From the NCBI RefSeq assembly GCF_001593005.1, contig NZ_LQZQ01000004.1, forward strand, positions 1-64,000: a DNA stretch of 64,000 bases, written 5' to 3'. The stretch comes from Roseivirga ehrenbergii. Its GTDB lineage: Bacteria; Bacteroidota; Bacteroidia; Cytophagales; Cyclobacteriaceae. The notes under the pieces were generated by a model, which made no database searches, was not told the DNA's origin, and was given only the letters and a program-made list of their open reading frames with translations. Below are positions 15,367-23,810 of the stretch, piece by piece (the stretch's first letter is position 1; each line of letters starts with the position of its first letter). The position numbers and the translations under genes are program-made.

Positions 15367-17973
15367 ATGCAGCAGCCACCAAAACTACCATTGAAAATCC
15401 TTCGGTTCTTTTGTGCCGAACATAGACTGGAAGAAATTGAAGGTGATTTATTTGAGGAATTCCAGGATCAAGTTCAATCGTATGGCTACAGTAAAGCTCG
15501 AAGACTATACTATTGGACGGTCATCCGTTCATTTCGAAGCTACCTTTTTGATTACCAAAGCAATTCCACTCATCCTTTAAGCTTTATTACCATGATTCGA
15601 CATTATTTAAAAACAGCATTTAGGGGTATGTATAAGCATAAGAGCTTTACTGCTATTAATATTTTGGGCTTGAGTCTTGGTCTCTCCTGCTTTATCCTAC
15701 TCTCACTATTTCTCACAGACGTAATTCTGAAAGACAATTTCATTCCGAACCGAGCCAATATTTATAGGTTAGAAGTATTAAACCCACTTGATTTCACGGA
15801 TAAATATGAAGCCAGAAGCCACCCTGATTTTGGAGTCATTTTAAATAGAAACTATCCTCAAGTAGAAAATTACCTTAGAATTAACGCGCTTAATGAAAAC
15901 ATGACTATTTCTGTGAGAAACGGTGATAAAAAGGAGTTTTACAAACAACGAGGAATAGAAGCTGATACATCATTTTTCAGTTTCTTTCCTTTCGAGTTAA
16001 GTACTGGAAATCAGAAAACAGCTCTCTTAGAAAAGCATAGTATTATCATTAGCGAAAGTATGGCCACCATGTTATTTGGAGATGAGGATCCAATCGGCAA
16101 GATGGTCTATTTACCCATTCGGGAAGGAGCCGCTTATACTGTAAGCGGAATATTAAAGGATATAAAACAAAATTCAAGCCTTCAATTTGACTACATAGTC
16201 CCTAATTACATTCCATTTGATATCGCATCTGGTGCTTACTCGCTTTTCGCCAACTATTTAATGTTTTCTCCAGAAACAGACATTAAGCAAATAACAACAG
16301 GTTTTAACAACACTATTAAGGAAGCTGGAGCAGCAAAACGTTTACAAAACTTAAAATACAGGCTCACTGAATTTGAGGAAGTGAAATTCGACATACAATC
16401 TACGGACAATGTTGTTCAGACAATAAACAAAGGTACTGTAGCACTCATTGCCATAGTGGCTTTACTTATTCTAATTTTAGCAGTATTTAATTACATCAAT
16501 CTTACTGCTGCTCGTGCTCTTCAAAAAGGACAAGAAGCTGGAATACGAAAAATAATTGGAGCAGGCAGAGGTAGTTTCGTTTTTCAGTTTTTCACGGAGT
16601 CACTCATCTTCTGTATAATATCAATGTTGATTTCTCTCTTAGTTTTAGAAATTTCACTACCGTATTTCGAATCTATCCTTGGCCCCCCTCTCCATTACGA
16701 CTATAAATCCAGCTTTCTATTCTTTCTTATTTACTTTGGATTAATTATTCTATTGGCTTTGCTTTCAGCACTCTATCCTGCTTTGCTGGTATCGAGATTT
16801 AGGTTTAGCGAATTCCTCAAAGGAAAGGCCATGTCATCAACAAAAGGCAACATGCTGAAAAAAGGGCTTGTGGTTTTCCAATTCAGTATCTCAATAATTT
16901 TGACACTAGGTGCGGTTATGGTTCAAAAACAGCTAAGATATATTCAAAACGAAACTTTACGCTACAACCCTGAAGAAATTCTTATTGTAGAGCGTGCGGT
17001 TTCTTCCAATCTAGATGACTTTAAAAAATCATTAATTGATATACCAGAAGTTTCTCTATCGAGCCTAACGTCTAGCCCTCCAGGAGGTGAAAATCTATAC
17101 GCTTCTGGCCCAATAGCTGAACTGGATATTCGAGGCTATTACCATCAGATTGATGAAGACTATATTGACATGCTGAAACTTAAAATCACAGAAGGCGCAA
17201 ACTTCGATAGCAAACTAACATCGGATATAGACCAAGGAGTGATTATCAATGAAACATTGGCCAATATCATCAGGTCGAAAAACCCGATGAATCTTGAAAA
17301 CCCACTTTCTGGGCAATATTCTTTCCTAGGTATCCCGACTAAAATCCGAGGAGTAATAAAGGATTTTCATATAGGCTCGTTCCATAATGAAATACAACCT
17401 ATAGCGCTAATATATCATGACTTTACAGGCTATTCTGGAGCAAGGGTTATGATTAAAGTGAATACAACCAATATCTCTGAAACGCTCGCCAAAATCGAAA
17501 CCAAATGGAATGAGTTTATACCGAACTCTAAGTTTGGAGTTGAGTTTATGGATTCGAAGTTCGATCAGCTTTATACGGCTGAAACCCGATTGGCCAATAT
17601 TTTCAAGCTCTTCACTGTAATAGCTCTGTTTATTTCTTCCTTAGGTCTACTAGGGCTAATTGGCTTTATTACAGAGTCAAAAATCAAAGAAGTAGGCATT
17701 AGAAAGGTTATGGGTGCTTCAGTAGGTCAAATTCTGTTTTTGTTCACAGGGCAAGTATACAAACTGATACTAGCGGCTTGTCTTGTGGGCGTTCCGGTGG
17801 CATATTGGCTTATCAATCGCTGGCTTGATAATTTCGCTTACAAAACTAGCTTCTCATTCGACATTGTGTTCATAGTAGTATTATTTATGTTTATTTTAAC
17901 CAGCCTCACGATTATTTTTAAATCAGCTAAAGCTGCTAGACATAATCCAGTGGACGCATTAAGAAGTGAATAA
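15367..17973 (+). CDS. ABC transporter permease with N-terminal PadR-associated prefix domain
   Basis: Protein of 868 residues, a third MacB/FtsX-type permease. The first 60 residues (FCAEHRLEEIEGDLFEEF and a following YYWTVIRS segment) are the permease prefix domain typical of PadR-linked permeases. The usual core follows: helix at about 95-115, periplasmic domain, FtsX block with GIRKIIGA, central helix, second periplasmic domain, and final FtsX block with GIRKVMGAS. It starts three bases after the PadR stop. As with the other two permeases, no ATPase gene is nearby. A strong hairpin terminator follows at 17997. Confidence 0.9.
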   Translation: MQQPPKLPLKILRFFCAEHRLEEIEGDLFEEFQDQVQSYGYSKARRLYYWTVIRSFRSYLFDYQSNSTHPLSFITMIRHYLKTAFRGMYKHKSFTAINILGLSLGLSCFILLSLFLTDVILKDNFIPNRANIYRLEVLNPLDFTDKYEARSHPDFGVILNRNYPQVENYLRINALNENMTISVRNGDKKEFYKQRGIEADTSFFSFFPFELSTGNQKTALLEKHSIIISESMATMLFGDEDPIGKMVYLPIREGAAYTVSGILKDIKQNSSLQFDYIVPNYIPFDIASGAYSLFANYLMFSPETDIKQITTGFNNTIKEAGAAKRLQNLKYRLTEFEEVKFDIQSTDNVVQTINKGTVALIAIVALLILILAVFNYINLTAARALQKGQEAGIRKIIGAGRGSFVFQFFTESLIFCIISMLISLLVLEISLPYFESILGPPLHYDYKSSFLFFLIYFGLIILLALLSALYPALLVSRFRFSEFLKGKAMSSTKGNMLKKGLVVFQFSISIILTLGAVMVQKQLRYIQNETLRYNPEEILIVERAVSSNLDDFKKSLIDIPEVSLSSLTSSPPGGENLYASGPIAELDIRGYYHQIDEDYIDMLKLKITEGANFDSKLTSDIDQGVIINETLANIIRSKNPMNLENPLSGQYSFLGIPTKIRGVIKDFHIGSFHNEIQPIALIYHDFTGYSGARVMIKVNTTNISETLAKIETKWNEFIPNSKFGVEFMDSKFDQLYTAETRLANIFKLFTVIALFISSLGLLGLIGFITESKIKEVGIRKVMGASVGQILFLFTGQVYKLILAACLVGVPVAYWLINRWLDNFAYKTSFSFDIVFIVVLFMFILTSLTIIFKSAKAARHNPVDALRSE

Positions 17974-17996
17974 GGACTTGCTAGACTTTAAAACAG

Positions 17997-18031
17997 AAAA
18001 CCAGTCACTCATTTGAATGACTGGTTTTTTT
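17997..18031 (+). terminator. Intrinsic terminator after permease, possibly bidirectional
   Basis: AAAACCAGTCA (17997-18007) pairs with TGACTGGTTTT (18018-18028) over 11 bases, followed by more T residues. It ends the PadR-permease unit and could also stop minus-strand transcripts leaving the tRNA-Val gene. Confidence 0.85.
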
Positions 18032-18034
18032 AAG

Positions 18035-18074
18035 TGGGACATACTGCTCCTAAACTTCGGGGCGAACCAGTGAC
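18035..18074 (-). pseudogene. tRNA-Val relic 1 (3' part only, with 16-base insert)
   Basis: The 3' acceptor and T-arm of the neighbouring tRNA-Val recur here, but four T-loop bases are replaced by 16 bases, CTCCTAAACTTCGGGG at 18047-18062. The D and anticodon arms are absent, so it cannot make a functional tRNA. Confidence 0.75.
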
Positions 18075-18096
18075 ATTTATATTAGTCACATTTAAG

Positions 18097-18171
18097 TGGG
18101 ACATACTGGATTCGAACCAGTGACCTCTGCCCTGTCAAGGCAGCGCTCTAAACCAACTGAGCTAATACCCC
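18097..18171 (-). tRNA. tRNA-Val (anticodon GAC)
   Basis: On the minus strand the 75-base gene folds into a full cloverleaf. The acceptor GGGGTAT pairs with ATGTCCC (with G-U pairs), the D-arm is GCTC..GAGC, the anticodon stem is CTGCC/GGCAG with loop TTGACAG (anticodon GAC), and the T-arm is ACTGG TTCGAAT CCAGT. The discriminator is A. CCA is not encoded. Confidence 0.95.
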
Positions 18172-18176
18172 AAGAA

Positions 18177-18220
18177 GCTGCAATATTAATAAAAAGATTT
18201 ATTTAATAAGAGATTGCAGC
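18177..18220. repeat. tRNA upstream flank repeat, copy 1 (copy 2 at 18413-18455)
   Basis: The 44 bases start GCTGCAATATTAATAAAAAG and end ATTGCAGC, and the outer eight bases form an inverted repeat. A diverged copy follows relic 2 at 18413-18455. The repeated unit therefore comprised tRNA-Val plus its upstream flank, showing that a tandem duplication gave rise to the relic. Confidence 0.75.
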
Positions 18221-18319
18221 CATTAGAAAATAGTAGTCAATCTTGCTTAGAGATTCTAAACCCTCATTCGTATTTCACAGGTCTTTGATATCAACTCAAT
18301 TAAAAAACATGATCCCGTG

Positions 18320-18406
18320 TAGGACATACTGCCCCGAAGCTTCGAGGCGAACTAGTGACCTTCCCTAAGAAAGTTCGGGACGCTCTAAACCAAAGAGCTA
18401 ATACCA
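18320..18406 (-). pseudogene. tRNA-Val relic 2 (insert in T-loop, altered anticodon arm)
   Basis: The acceptor 3' side, T-stem, D-arm and acceptor 5' side are recognisable. The T-loop carries a 16-base near-palindrome, CCCCGAAGCTTCGAGG at 18332-18347, at the same point as in relic 1. The anticodon arm is replaced by TTCCCTAAGAAAGTTCGGGA (18361-18380), which has no Val anticodon. It is non-functional as a normal tRNA. Confidence 0.75.
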
Positions 18407-18669
18407 TAAGGGTGTGCAATATTAATAAAAAGATTCATTTAACCGGAGATTGCAGGCTTAAGAAGACGAGAATGATTAAGCAATTGATTTCAGTATACAC
18501 TTTCAATAATGAACTAAATCGTTCAATCCACCTTAAGGTGACGCGTGGTTCCTTTGTACAAAAATCAGTAAACGTTATGACATTTCGACACAATAAAAAA
18601 ATACTCGATTGAAGTTTCTAAAACCTAAAGGTTTTAACGCCAAAAGGCTTAAATTCAAGAAGCCAAAAT

Positions 18670-19035
18670 ATGAAAAAGATACTACTAGTTGAGGATAATG
18701 CCATAATTCTAGACAATGTCAGTGAGATACTAGAGTTGGAGGGTTATCAAACGATAACAGCCAAAGATGGCATCGAGGGGCTTTCTCTTGCAAAATCAGA
18801 AAAACCAGACCTTATTTTAAGTGATATTGATATGCCATTAATGAATGGCTATGAAATGCTAAATGAAATAAGGAATGATGAAGCAATTCAAAAAACCCCC
18901 ATCATATTCCTTTCGGTTAAAAACCATGGTCAGGAGTTAGTTCATGGACTTCAATTCGGAGCTGACGCATATATATGTAAGCCCTTTGACCTGACAGAAT
19001 TATTAGAAACTGTCGAGACACACTTAAACAAATAG
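18670..19035 (+). CDS. Stand-alone receiver-domain response regulator (CheY-like)
   Basis: Single receiver domain of 121 residues with no output domain. It has the acidic pair ED at 8-9, phospho-acceptor Asp52 in LSDIDMP, Ser82 in the Thr/Ser switch position (FLSVKN) and the conserved Lys in CKPFDL. Such proteins relay phosphate or bind a partner. No kinase is adjacent, so its pathway is unknown. It converges on tsf, with a shared hairpin terminator between them. Confidence 0.92.
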   Translation: MKKILLVEDNAIILDNVSEILELEGYQTITAKDGIEGLSLAKSEKPDLILSDIDMPLMNGYEMLNEIRNDEAIQKTPIIFLSVKNHGQELVHGLQFGADAYICKPFDLTELLETVETHLNK

Positions 19036-19057
19036 GCCGTAGCACACCTATAAAAAC

Positions 19058-19084
19058 AGAAAGCCCATCTATGATGGGCTTTCT
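19058..19084. terminator. Bidirectional intrinsic terminator between cheY-like gene and tsf
   Basis: AGAAAGCCCATC (19058-19069) pairs perfectly with GATGGGCTTTCT (19073-19084) around a three-base loop. A-rich and T-rich flanks on the two sides suit termination from either direction between convergent genes. Confidence 0.88.
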
Positions 19085-19107
19085 TAGTTCTATATGAGTA
19101 ATAGGAA

Positions 19108-19938
19108 TTAACCTATAGCAACTCTTTTGAAAGCAGATACAGTTAAACCTTTGTTTACTGAATTTAAGTACTCCTGAACATTCACCTTTGGATCTTTAAC
19201 AAAAGCTTGGCTCAACAAAGTGTTTTCTTTGAAGAATTTGTTCAATTTACCTTCAGCAATCTTATCAAGCATCGCCTCTGGCTTACCTTCTTGTCTTGCT
19301 ACATCCTTACCAATCTCAATTTCCTTCTCAATAACAGATGAATCAACACCATCCTTATCAACAGCAACTGGATTCATAGCTGCGATTTGCATTCCAACGT
19401 CTTTACCAGCTTCTGCAACATCAGCACTACCAACACCAGTTAAGGCCACTAAAACACCTAATTTACCTGTTGAGTGGATGTATGAAACCACTTGGTCAGC
19501 AGAAAGCTTTTCGTAAACTGAAACTTCAAGCTTCTCACCTATTTTACCCAAAAGCTCAGTTACTTTATCTTGAACAGTTAAGTTACCTAAGCTAAGTGCT
19601 CTTAAAGCCTCAAGGTCGGCTGGTTTGTTGGCCATTGCAGCATCAGCAATCTCATTTCCTAAAGCTTGGAAATCAGCATTTTTTGCCACAAAGTCAGTCT
19701 CACATGTAAAAGCAATAAGGATAGCTTCAGAGCCATCTTCGCTAGATCTTACATATACAGAACCTTCAGAAGTTTCTCTGTCTGCTCTTTTTTCAGATAA
19801 TTTTTGACCCTTCTTACGAAGAATTTCAATTGCTTTATCGAAATCTCCTTCAGATTCAACTAATGCCTTTTTACAATCCATCATGCCGGCACCGGTCATT
19901 TGTCTTAATTGGTTAACCTCTTTTGCTGTGATAGCCAT
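19108..19938 (-). CDS. tsf: Translation elongation factor Ts
   Basis: Nucleotide exchange factor for EF-Tu, 276 residues, full length. The N-terminal UBA-like domain contains MTGAGMMDCKKALVE, and the exchange core has FTCETDFVAKNADF (the TDFV motif that inserts into EF-Tu). It lies downstream of rpsB as usual, but a hairpin in the 150-base gap and a TAAGTTTG box suggest partly independent expression. Confidence 0.98.
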   Translation of the reverse strand: MAITAKEVNQLRQMTGAGMMDCKKALVESEGDFDKAIEILRKKGQKLSEKRADRETSEGSVYVRSSEDGSEAILIAFTCETDFVAKNADFQALGNEIADAAMANKPADLEALRALSLGNLTVQDKVTELLGKIGEKLEVSVYEKLSADQVVSYIHSTGKLGVLVALTGVGSADVAEAGKDVGMQIAAMNPVAVDKDGVDSSVIEKEIEIGKDVARQEGKPEAMLDKIAEGKLNKFFKENTLLSQAFVKDPKVNVQEYLNSVNKGLTVSAFKRVAIG

Positions 19939-20006
19939 TTGTATATATTTTAAATATTATTCCTAAAATCAGTTAGCACCTTAAAATCTGAGTTATTTAA
20001 GCTACT

Positions 20007-20014
20007 CAAACTTA
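20007..20014 (-). promoter_or_regulatory. Possible -7 promoter element for tsf
   Basis: The minus strand reads TAAGTTTG, matching the Bacteroidota TAnnTTTG element, 69 bases before the tsf start and just after the rpsB hairpin. No good -33 TTG is seen at the right spacing. Confidence 0.35.
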
Positions 20015-20026
20015 TCGGTTTAAAAC

Positions 20027-20065
20027 AAAAATTGAACACCGAAAAAGCTTCAATGTTCAATTTTT
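20027..20065 (-). terminator. Hairpin between rpsB and tsf (terminator or attenuator)
   Basis: AAAAATTGAACA (20027-20038) and TGTTCAATTTTT (20054-20065) form a 12-base stem with a 15-base loop. On the minus strand the downstream arm ends in a T run, as in an intrinsic terminator. It would lower tsf transcription relative to rpsB. Confidence 0.7.
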
Positions 20066-20088
20066 TATATGAGTTAATCTTAATCGAT

Positions 20089-20865
20089 TTAAGCTTCTTC
20101 TTTTTTAGTCTCTGCCTTGTCAGCAGCTATTTTCTCTTGCTCTGCTTTCTCTCTATCTCTCTCCTCTTTCTCAGTCTTACGCTCTTGCAATCCTTCTTCG
20201 ATAGCTCTACCAATAGCCTTAGTGATAGTTTCTACAGACTTGTAGGCATCATCATTACCAGGGATTGGGAAATCTACTTTATTAGGATCAGAGTTAGTAT
20301 CAACCAAAGCAAATACAGGGATATTAAGCTTTTTAGCTTCGTTTACTGCAATGTGCTCTCTTTTGATATCAACGATGAATAAGGCAGCAGGAAGTCTAGT
20401 AAGATCGGTGATACCGCCCAATACTCTTTCTAACTTTTCTTTTTCACGAGTCTTCATCAACCTTTCTCTTTTCGCAAGGTTTTTATAAGACTCTTCTTTC
20501 ATCATTTTGTCGATACCCTGAAGTTTCTTCAACGACTTTCTAATCGTTGCGAAGTTGGTCAACATACCACCTAACCATCTTTCGGTTACGTAAGGCATAT
20601 TCAATCTTGCGGCTTCTTCAGCAACAATCCCTTGGGCTTGTTTCTTAGTAGCTACAAACATTACCTTTCTTCCTGAGCGGACAATGTTCTTAATTGCAGA
20701 TGATGCTTCTTCGAGGCAATTAAGAGTTTTATTAAGATCGATAATATGGATACCATTCCTCTCCATGAAGATGTATGGCGCCATACGCGGATCCCACTTT
20801 CTCGTTAAGTGACCAAAGTGGACACCAGCATCAAGTAAGTCTTTGTACTCTAATTTGTTAGACAT
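20089..20865 (-). CDS. rpsB: 30S ribosomal protein S2
   Basis: Ribosomal protein of 258 residues from the chosen start. The open frame reaches 29 codons further upstream, but S2 proteins begin as here with [19 protein letters not shown], and the extra part overlaps the 3' end of rpsI, so the start at 20865 is preferred. Diagnostic stretches are [24 protein letters not shown] and [10 protein letters not shown]. The tail is acidic and lysine-rich. It is third in the rplM-rpsI-rpsB-tsf order. Confidence 0.97.
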   Translation of the reverse strand: MSNKLEYKDLLDAGVHFGHLTRKWDPRMAPYIFMERNGIHIIDLNKTLNCLEEASSAIKNIVRSGRKVMFVATKKQAQGIVAEEAARLNMPYVTERWLGGMLTNFATIRKSLKKLQGIDKMMKEESYKNLAKRERLMKTREKEKLERVLGGITDLTRLPAALFIVDIKREHIAVNEAKKLNIPVFALVDTNSDPNKVDFPIPGNDDAYKSVETITKAIGRAIEEGLQERKTEKEERDREKAEQEKIAADKAETKKEEA

Positions 20866-20890
20866 ATATAAGTTTGTATAATAATTCTTA

Positions 20891-21277
20891 TTAACGCTTG
20901 CTGAACTGGAATGCTCTTCTCGCTTTTCTTCTTCCTGGCTTCTTACGTTCAACCATTCTTGGGTCTCTAGTAAGGAAACCTTCTTTCTTTAAAGGAGGTC
21001 TGTTTTCAGCATCAATTTCACAAAGCGCTCTAGAAATGGCAAGTCTAATTGCTTCAGCCTGACCTTTTGGTCCGCCACCATTAACGTTTACTTTGAAATC
21101 GAAATTCCCATTTTGCTCCACGAGCATCAAAGGCTGCTTTACAATAATCTGAAGAACATCAGAAGGAAAATAACTCTCCAATGATTTTCCGTTGATATTG
21201 AATTCACCTTTTCCAGACTCCATGTACAATCTTGCAACAGAGGTCTTTCTTCTTCCAATTTTGTTAACTATTTCCAT
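20891..21277 (-). CDS. rpsI: 30S ribosomal protein S9
   Basis: Full-length S9 of 128 residues. It starts with the conserved [11 protein letters not shown] and ends in the basic tail [17 protein letters not shown], whose final Lys-Arg contacts P-site tRNA. It begins three bases after the rplM stop, the universal rplM-rpsI pairing. Confidence 0.98.
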   Translation of the reverse strand: MEIVNKIGRRKTSVARLYMESGKGEFNINGKSLESYFPSDVLQIIVKQPLMLVEQNGNFDFKVNVNGGGPKGQAEAIRLAISRALCEIDAENRPPLKKEGFLTRDPRMVERKKPGRRKARRAFQFSKR

Positions 21278-21280
21278 TAA

Positions 21281-21733
21281 CTAGCTTATTGATAATTTAA
21301 CTTCCTGTGGCTTTTGAGCCTCATGTAAATGCTCAGCACCTTCATAAACATATAGGTTGTTGAAAAGGGCTCTTCCCAATCTTGTCTTTGGCAACATGCC
21401 GCGAACTGCTCTTTCCACTAACAATCTAGATGACTTGGCCTTTAGTTGTCTTGGAGTTGTTTCTCTTTGACCACCTGGGTAACCAGTATATCGTAGATAC
21501 ACTCTGTCATCCCATTTTTTACCTGTCAACTTTACATTGTCGGCATTGATTACAATCACGTTATCACCGCAATCTACATTTGGGGTATAACCAGGCTTGT
21601 GTTTTCCCCTGATCATTTTTGCAACTTCACTTGATAATCTACCTAGCGACTTTTGGCTCGCATCCACGATTACCCAATTCTTCTCTACAGTAGCTTTATT
21701 AGCCGAAACCGTCTTATAACTTAGTGTATCCAC
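21281..21733 (-). CDS. rplM: 50S ribosomal protein L13
   Basis: Full-length L13 of 150 residues, with NWVIVDASQKSLGRLSSEVA near the N-terminus, the core RGKHKPGYTPNVDCGDNV, and MLPKTRLGRALF near the C-terminus. It is the first gene of the ribosomal cluster, behind a well-formed promoter at 21792-21822. Confidence 0.98.
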   Translation of the reverse strand: MDTLSYKTVSANKATVEKNWVIVDASQKSLGRLSSEVAKMIRGKHKPGYTPNVDCGDNVIVINADNVKLTGKKWDDRVYLRYTGYPGGQRETTPRQLKAKSSRLLVERAVRGMLPKTRLGRALFNNLYVYEGAEHLHEAQKPQEVKLSIS

Positions 21734-21791
21734 TTCGGTATATTTAATTGACTTTTAATACTTTACCTCTTCCTTAGCTTGAAAAGGGACA

Positions 21792-21822
21792 CAAAGATAG
21801 AAGTTTGCTTTTTTAATTCCAA
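21792..21822 (-). promoter_or_regulatory. Bacteroidota-type promoter of the rplM operon
   Basis: On the minus strand a -33 TTG (21822-21820) is followed after exactly 20 bases by TATCTTTG (21799-21792), matching TTG-N19/20-TAnnTTTG. Transcription would start near 21785, giving a leader of about 50 bases before rplM. Confidence 0.75.
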
Positions 21823-22047
21823 CGTTGCCCTGTAAATAAATTAGCAGTTTTAGCCCCATATTTCTTTTCACTCCAAGATTCAGCCCTGAATTGGGGGCTA
21901 GAATGGACTATTGAAACATTTTTGATTGAAATAAAAAAAGAGACTTAACTACCTCTTATTTATCCGGGCGCAAATTTAATAGAAAAGTCGAGAAATCTTT
22001 GAAGTCATTTTTTGAAACATCTTAGCGAAGATTTATATCTTGCAGCG

Positions 22048-23160
22048 ATGGAAAATTTTGTTGTCTCCGCACGTAAGTATAGACCTGTTGGCTTTGAAGA
22101 AGTAGTTGGCCAAGGGCACATTACTACTACACTTAAAAATGCGATCGATAATAATCAGTTAGCACAAGCTCTGCTTTTTTGCGGGCCAAGAGGAGTTGGT
22201 AAAACTACTTGTGCTCGAATTGTTGCCCGAATGATCAATGACCAGAACATTGATAACCCTTTAGAAGGCAACGACACCTTTAATATATATGAACTTGATG
22301 CGGCATCGAACAACTCGGTAGATGACATTAGAAATCTAATCGATCAGGTGCGCTACCCTCCGCAACAAGGAAAATTCAAGGTATATATTATAGATGAGGT
22401 TCACATGCTTTCCAATCAAGCATTCAACGCTTTTTTGAAAACTTTGGAGGAACCACCATCTTATGCCATTTTCATTTTGGCTACTACGGAAAAACATAAG
22501 GTAATCCCTACAATTCTTTCTCGTTGTCAGATTTTCGATTTTAATAGAATTGAAGTCAGTGATATTTCTACCCAGCTAAAAATGATTGCTGACAAGGAGA
22601 AAATTGATACTGAAGACGAGGCTTTGCACCTGATTGCTCAAAAGGCAGATGGTGCCATGCGTGACGCCCTTTCGCTTTTCGATTTGATCGTTACTTTCTC
22701 GCATGGGCAGAAGGTTACTTATCAAAACACGATCTCCAATCTGCACATTCTGGATTACGATTATTACTTCAGAATGACAGACTACTTATTCAAGGAAGAC
22801 ACTTCTAATGTATTACTGACTTTTGATGAGATTCTGAAAAATGGGTTTGATGGCCATCACTTTATTGTGGGACTAGCTAGCCATTTAAGAGATTTGATGG
22901 TTTGTAAAGACAATGCCACCATTCAATTACTTCAGGTTTCTGACAATATAAAGCAGCGTTACAAAGCCCAAGCCGATGCTACACCGCTTTCATTCTTACT
23001 CACGGCACTCAACATTGCAAACCAATGCGATTTGAGTTATAAAGGCAGTAAAAACCAGCGACTTCATGTTGAATTGGCACTAGTTAAAATGGCTCATCTG
23101 ACATCTGCTATTCGTTTGGCCCATGTAAGCCCAGAGGATGCTTCAAAAAAAAAATCCTAA
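22048..23160 (+). CDS. dnaX: DNA polymerase III subunit gamma (zero-frame product of dnaX)
   Basis: Clamp-loader ATPase of 370 residues. The start was placed at MENFVVSARKYRP, the usual DnaX N-terminus; the frame extends 12 codons further upstream. Walker A is GPRGVGKT (46-53), Walker B region DEVHML, sensor LATTEKHKV, and the SRC motif is in ILSRCQIF. The four-cysteine zinc module normally found after Walker A is absent: that stretch reads NIDNPLEGNDTF. The zero frame stops right after a run of ten A residues (SKKKS, then stop), which truncates the protein after domain III, as in gamma. The -1 frame continues to 23810 as the tau part. Confidence 0.9.
   Translation: MENFVVSARKYRPVGFEEVVGQGHITTTLKNAIDNNQLAQALLFCGPRGVGKTTCARIVARMINDQNIDNPLEGNDTFNIYELDAASNNSVDDIRNLIDQVRYPPQQGKFKVYIIDEVHMLSNQAFNAFLKTLEEPPSYAIFILATTEKHKVIPTILSRCQIFDFNRIEVSDISTQLKMIADKEKIDTEDEALHLIAQKADGAMRDALSLFDLIVTFSHGQKVTYQNTISNLHILDYDYYFRMTDYLFKEDTSNVLLTFDEILKNGFDGHHFIVGLASHLRDLMVCKDNATIQLLQVSDNIKQRYKAQADATPLSFLLTALNIANQCDLSYKGSKNQRLHVELALVKMAHLTSAIRLAHVSPEDASKKKS
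23133..23160 (+). promoter_or_regulatory. Probable programmed -1 frameshift / slippage site in dnaX
   Basis: Ten A residues (23145-23154) read AAA AAA AAA in the zero frame and are followed at once by TCC TAA. A slip of -1, or one extra A in the transcript, joins the upstream frame to a frame open until 23810. An AGAGG purine stretch at 23133-23137 lies at a spacing like that of the internal Shine-Dalgarno in E. coli dnaX. No clear downstream hairpin is seen. Confidence 0.75.
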
Positions 23161-23810
23161 CTGAAGAGGTTGCTGATAAAAAAGGTGACTCTACTCCAAA
23201 ACAAGTAGACAGCATATCAACTCCTGTTGCAAAAACACCAGTAGTCGAACCTATAAACAAGGATGTTCGAGCAGAAACACCTGCTGTTCAAACCAATTCG
23301 GAGCAACCTCCCGTAGCCCCCGCTCCAAAAAGGACGCCTTCAAAAACCATTAGCATCCCATCTCTTTCCGATTTAAAAAATCAACTTAATAAAAAAGAAG
23401 AGCCATCAGCAGGTGAAACTCCTACAGAACCTGTTTCGAACCGAAATAATAGCTTTACTCTTGATGATTTAGATAAAGTTTGGAATGCTTTCAAAGCTAA
23501 AAGAGAGGCAGAAGATAACAAGTTGGAGTTATTACTTTTGCAAGAACCCTATGAACTGGAAGGCAACATTGTTACCATTAAAATATCAAATGGAGCTTCA
23601 GAGGCCAGTTTTGAAAAGTTTAGAGGGGACTTATTAATGGCTTTGAGAGATGGACTAGAAAACGACAGTGTTCTTCTCAAATCAGAAATTGTGGATGTGG
23701 CAAGAGAAAAAATGCTTTACACCGATAAAGAGAAGTTTGAACACCTTAAAAAGAAGTACCCTGCTTTAAAAGACTTGCAAGAAAGACTGGGTTTAGATCC
23801 TGAATTTTAG
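23154..23810 (+). CDS. dnaX: DnaX tau-specific C-terminal region (-1 frame)
   Basis: This frame is open for 218 codons after the A10 tract and has no start codon near its beginning, so it is read as an extension of the upstream protein; tau would have about 587 residues in total. It opens ILTEEVADKKGD, continues through a Pro/Thr/Lys-rich linker (about 23190-23440), then a folded domain with FTLDDLDKVWNAFKAKRE and a terminal ALKDLQERLGLDPEF. Such tails bind the replicative polymerase and helicase in tau. Its stop codon abuts the convergent DUF3078 gene without a gap. A homopolymer sequencing error could mimic this arrangement but is not needed to explain it. Confidence 0.8.
   Translation: MLTEEVADKKGDSTPKQVDSISTPVAKTPVVEPINKDVRAETPAVQTNSEQPPVAPAPKRTPSKTISIPSLSDLKNQLNKKEEPSAGETPTEPVSNRNNSFTLDDLDKVWNAFKAKREAEDNKLELLLLQEPYELEGNIVTIKISNGASEASFEKFRGDLLMALRDGLENDSVLLKSEIVDVAREKMLYTDKEKFEHLKKKYPALKDLQERLGLDPEF

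Larger units (their letters stand above)
17974..18669. other. Region with tRNA-Val, two tRNA relics and no protein gene
   Basis: Almost 700 bases without a credible protein gene. In order it holds a terminator, a truncated tRNA-Val relic, the intact tRNA-Val, its duplicated upstream flank, a second tRNA relic with the same flank, and a small inverted repeat (AAAACC/GGTTTT at 18620-18635) before the response regulator. An 85-codon frame at 18355-18612 runs through the relic and is judged spurious. Confidence 0.7.

Noticed and set aside
18035..18074. A second functional tRNA gene
   Set aside because: Only the 3' third is present, and the T-loop is broken by a 16-base insert.
18355..18612. An 85-codon open frame between tRNA-Val and the CheY-like gene
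   Set aside because: It begins inside a tRNA relic and reads through its duplicated flank; the composition is not protein-like and there is no ribosome site or promoter.
22048..23810. dnaX as a frameshifted pseudogene
   Set aside because: Both parts are well conserved in content, and the break falls exactly on a ten-base A run in the position of known dnaX frameshift signals, so programmed slippage is the better reading. A miscounted homopolymer remains possible.
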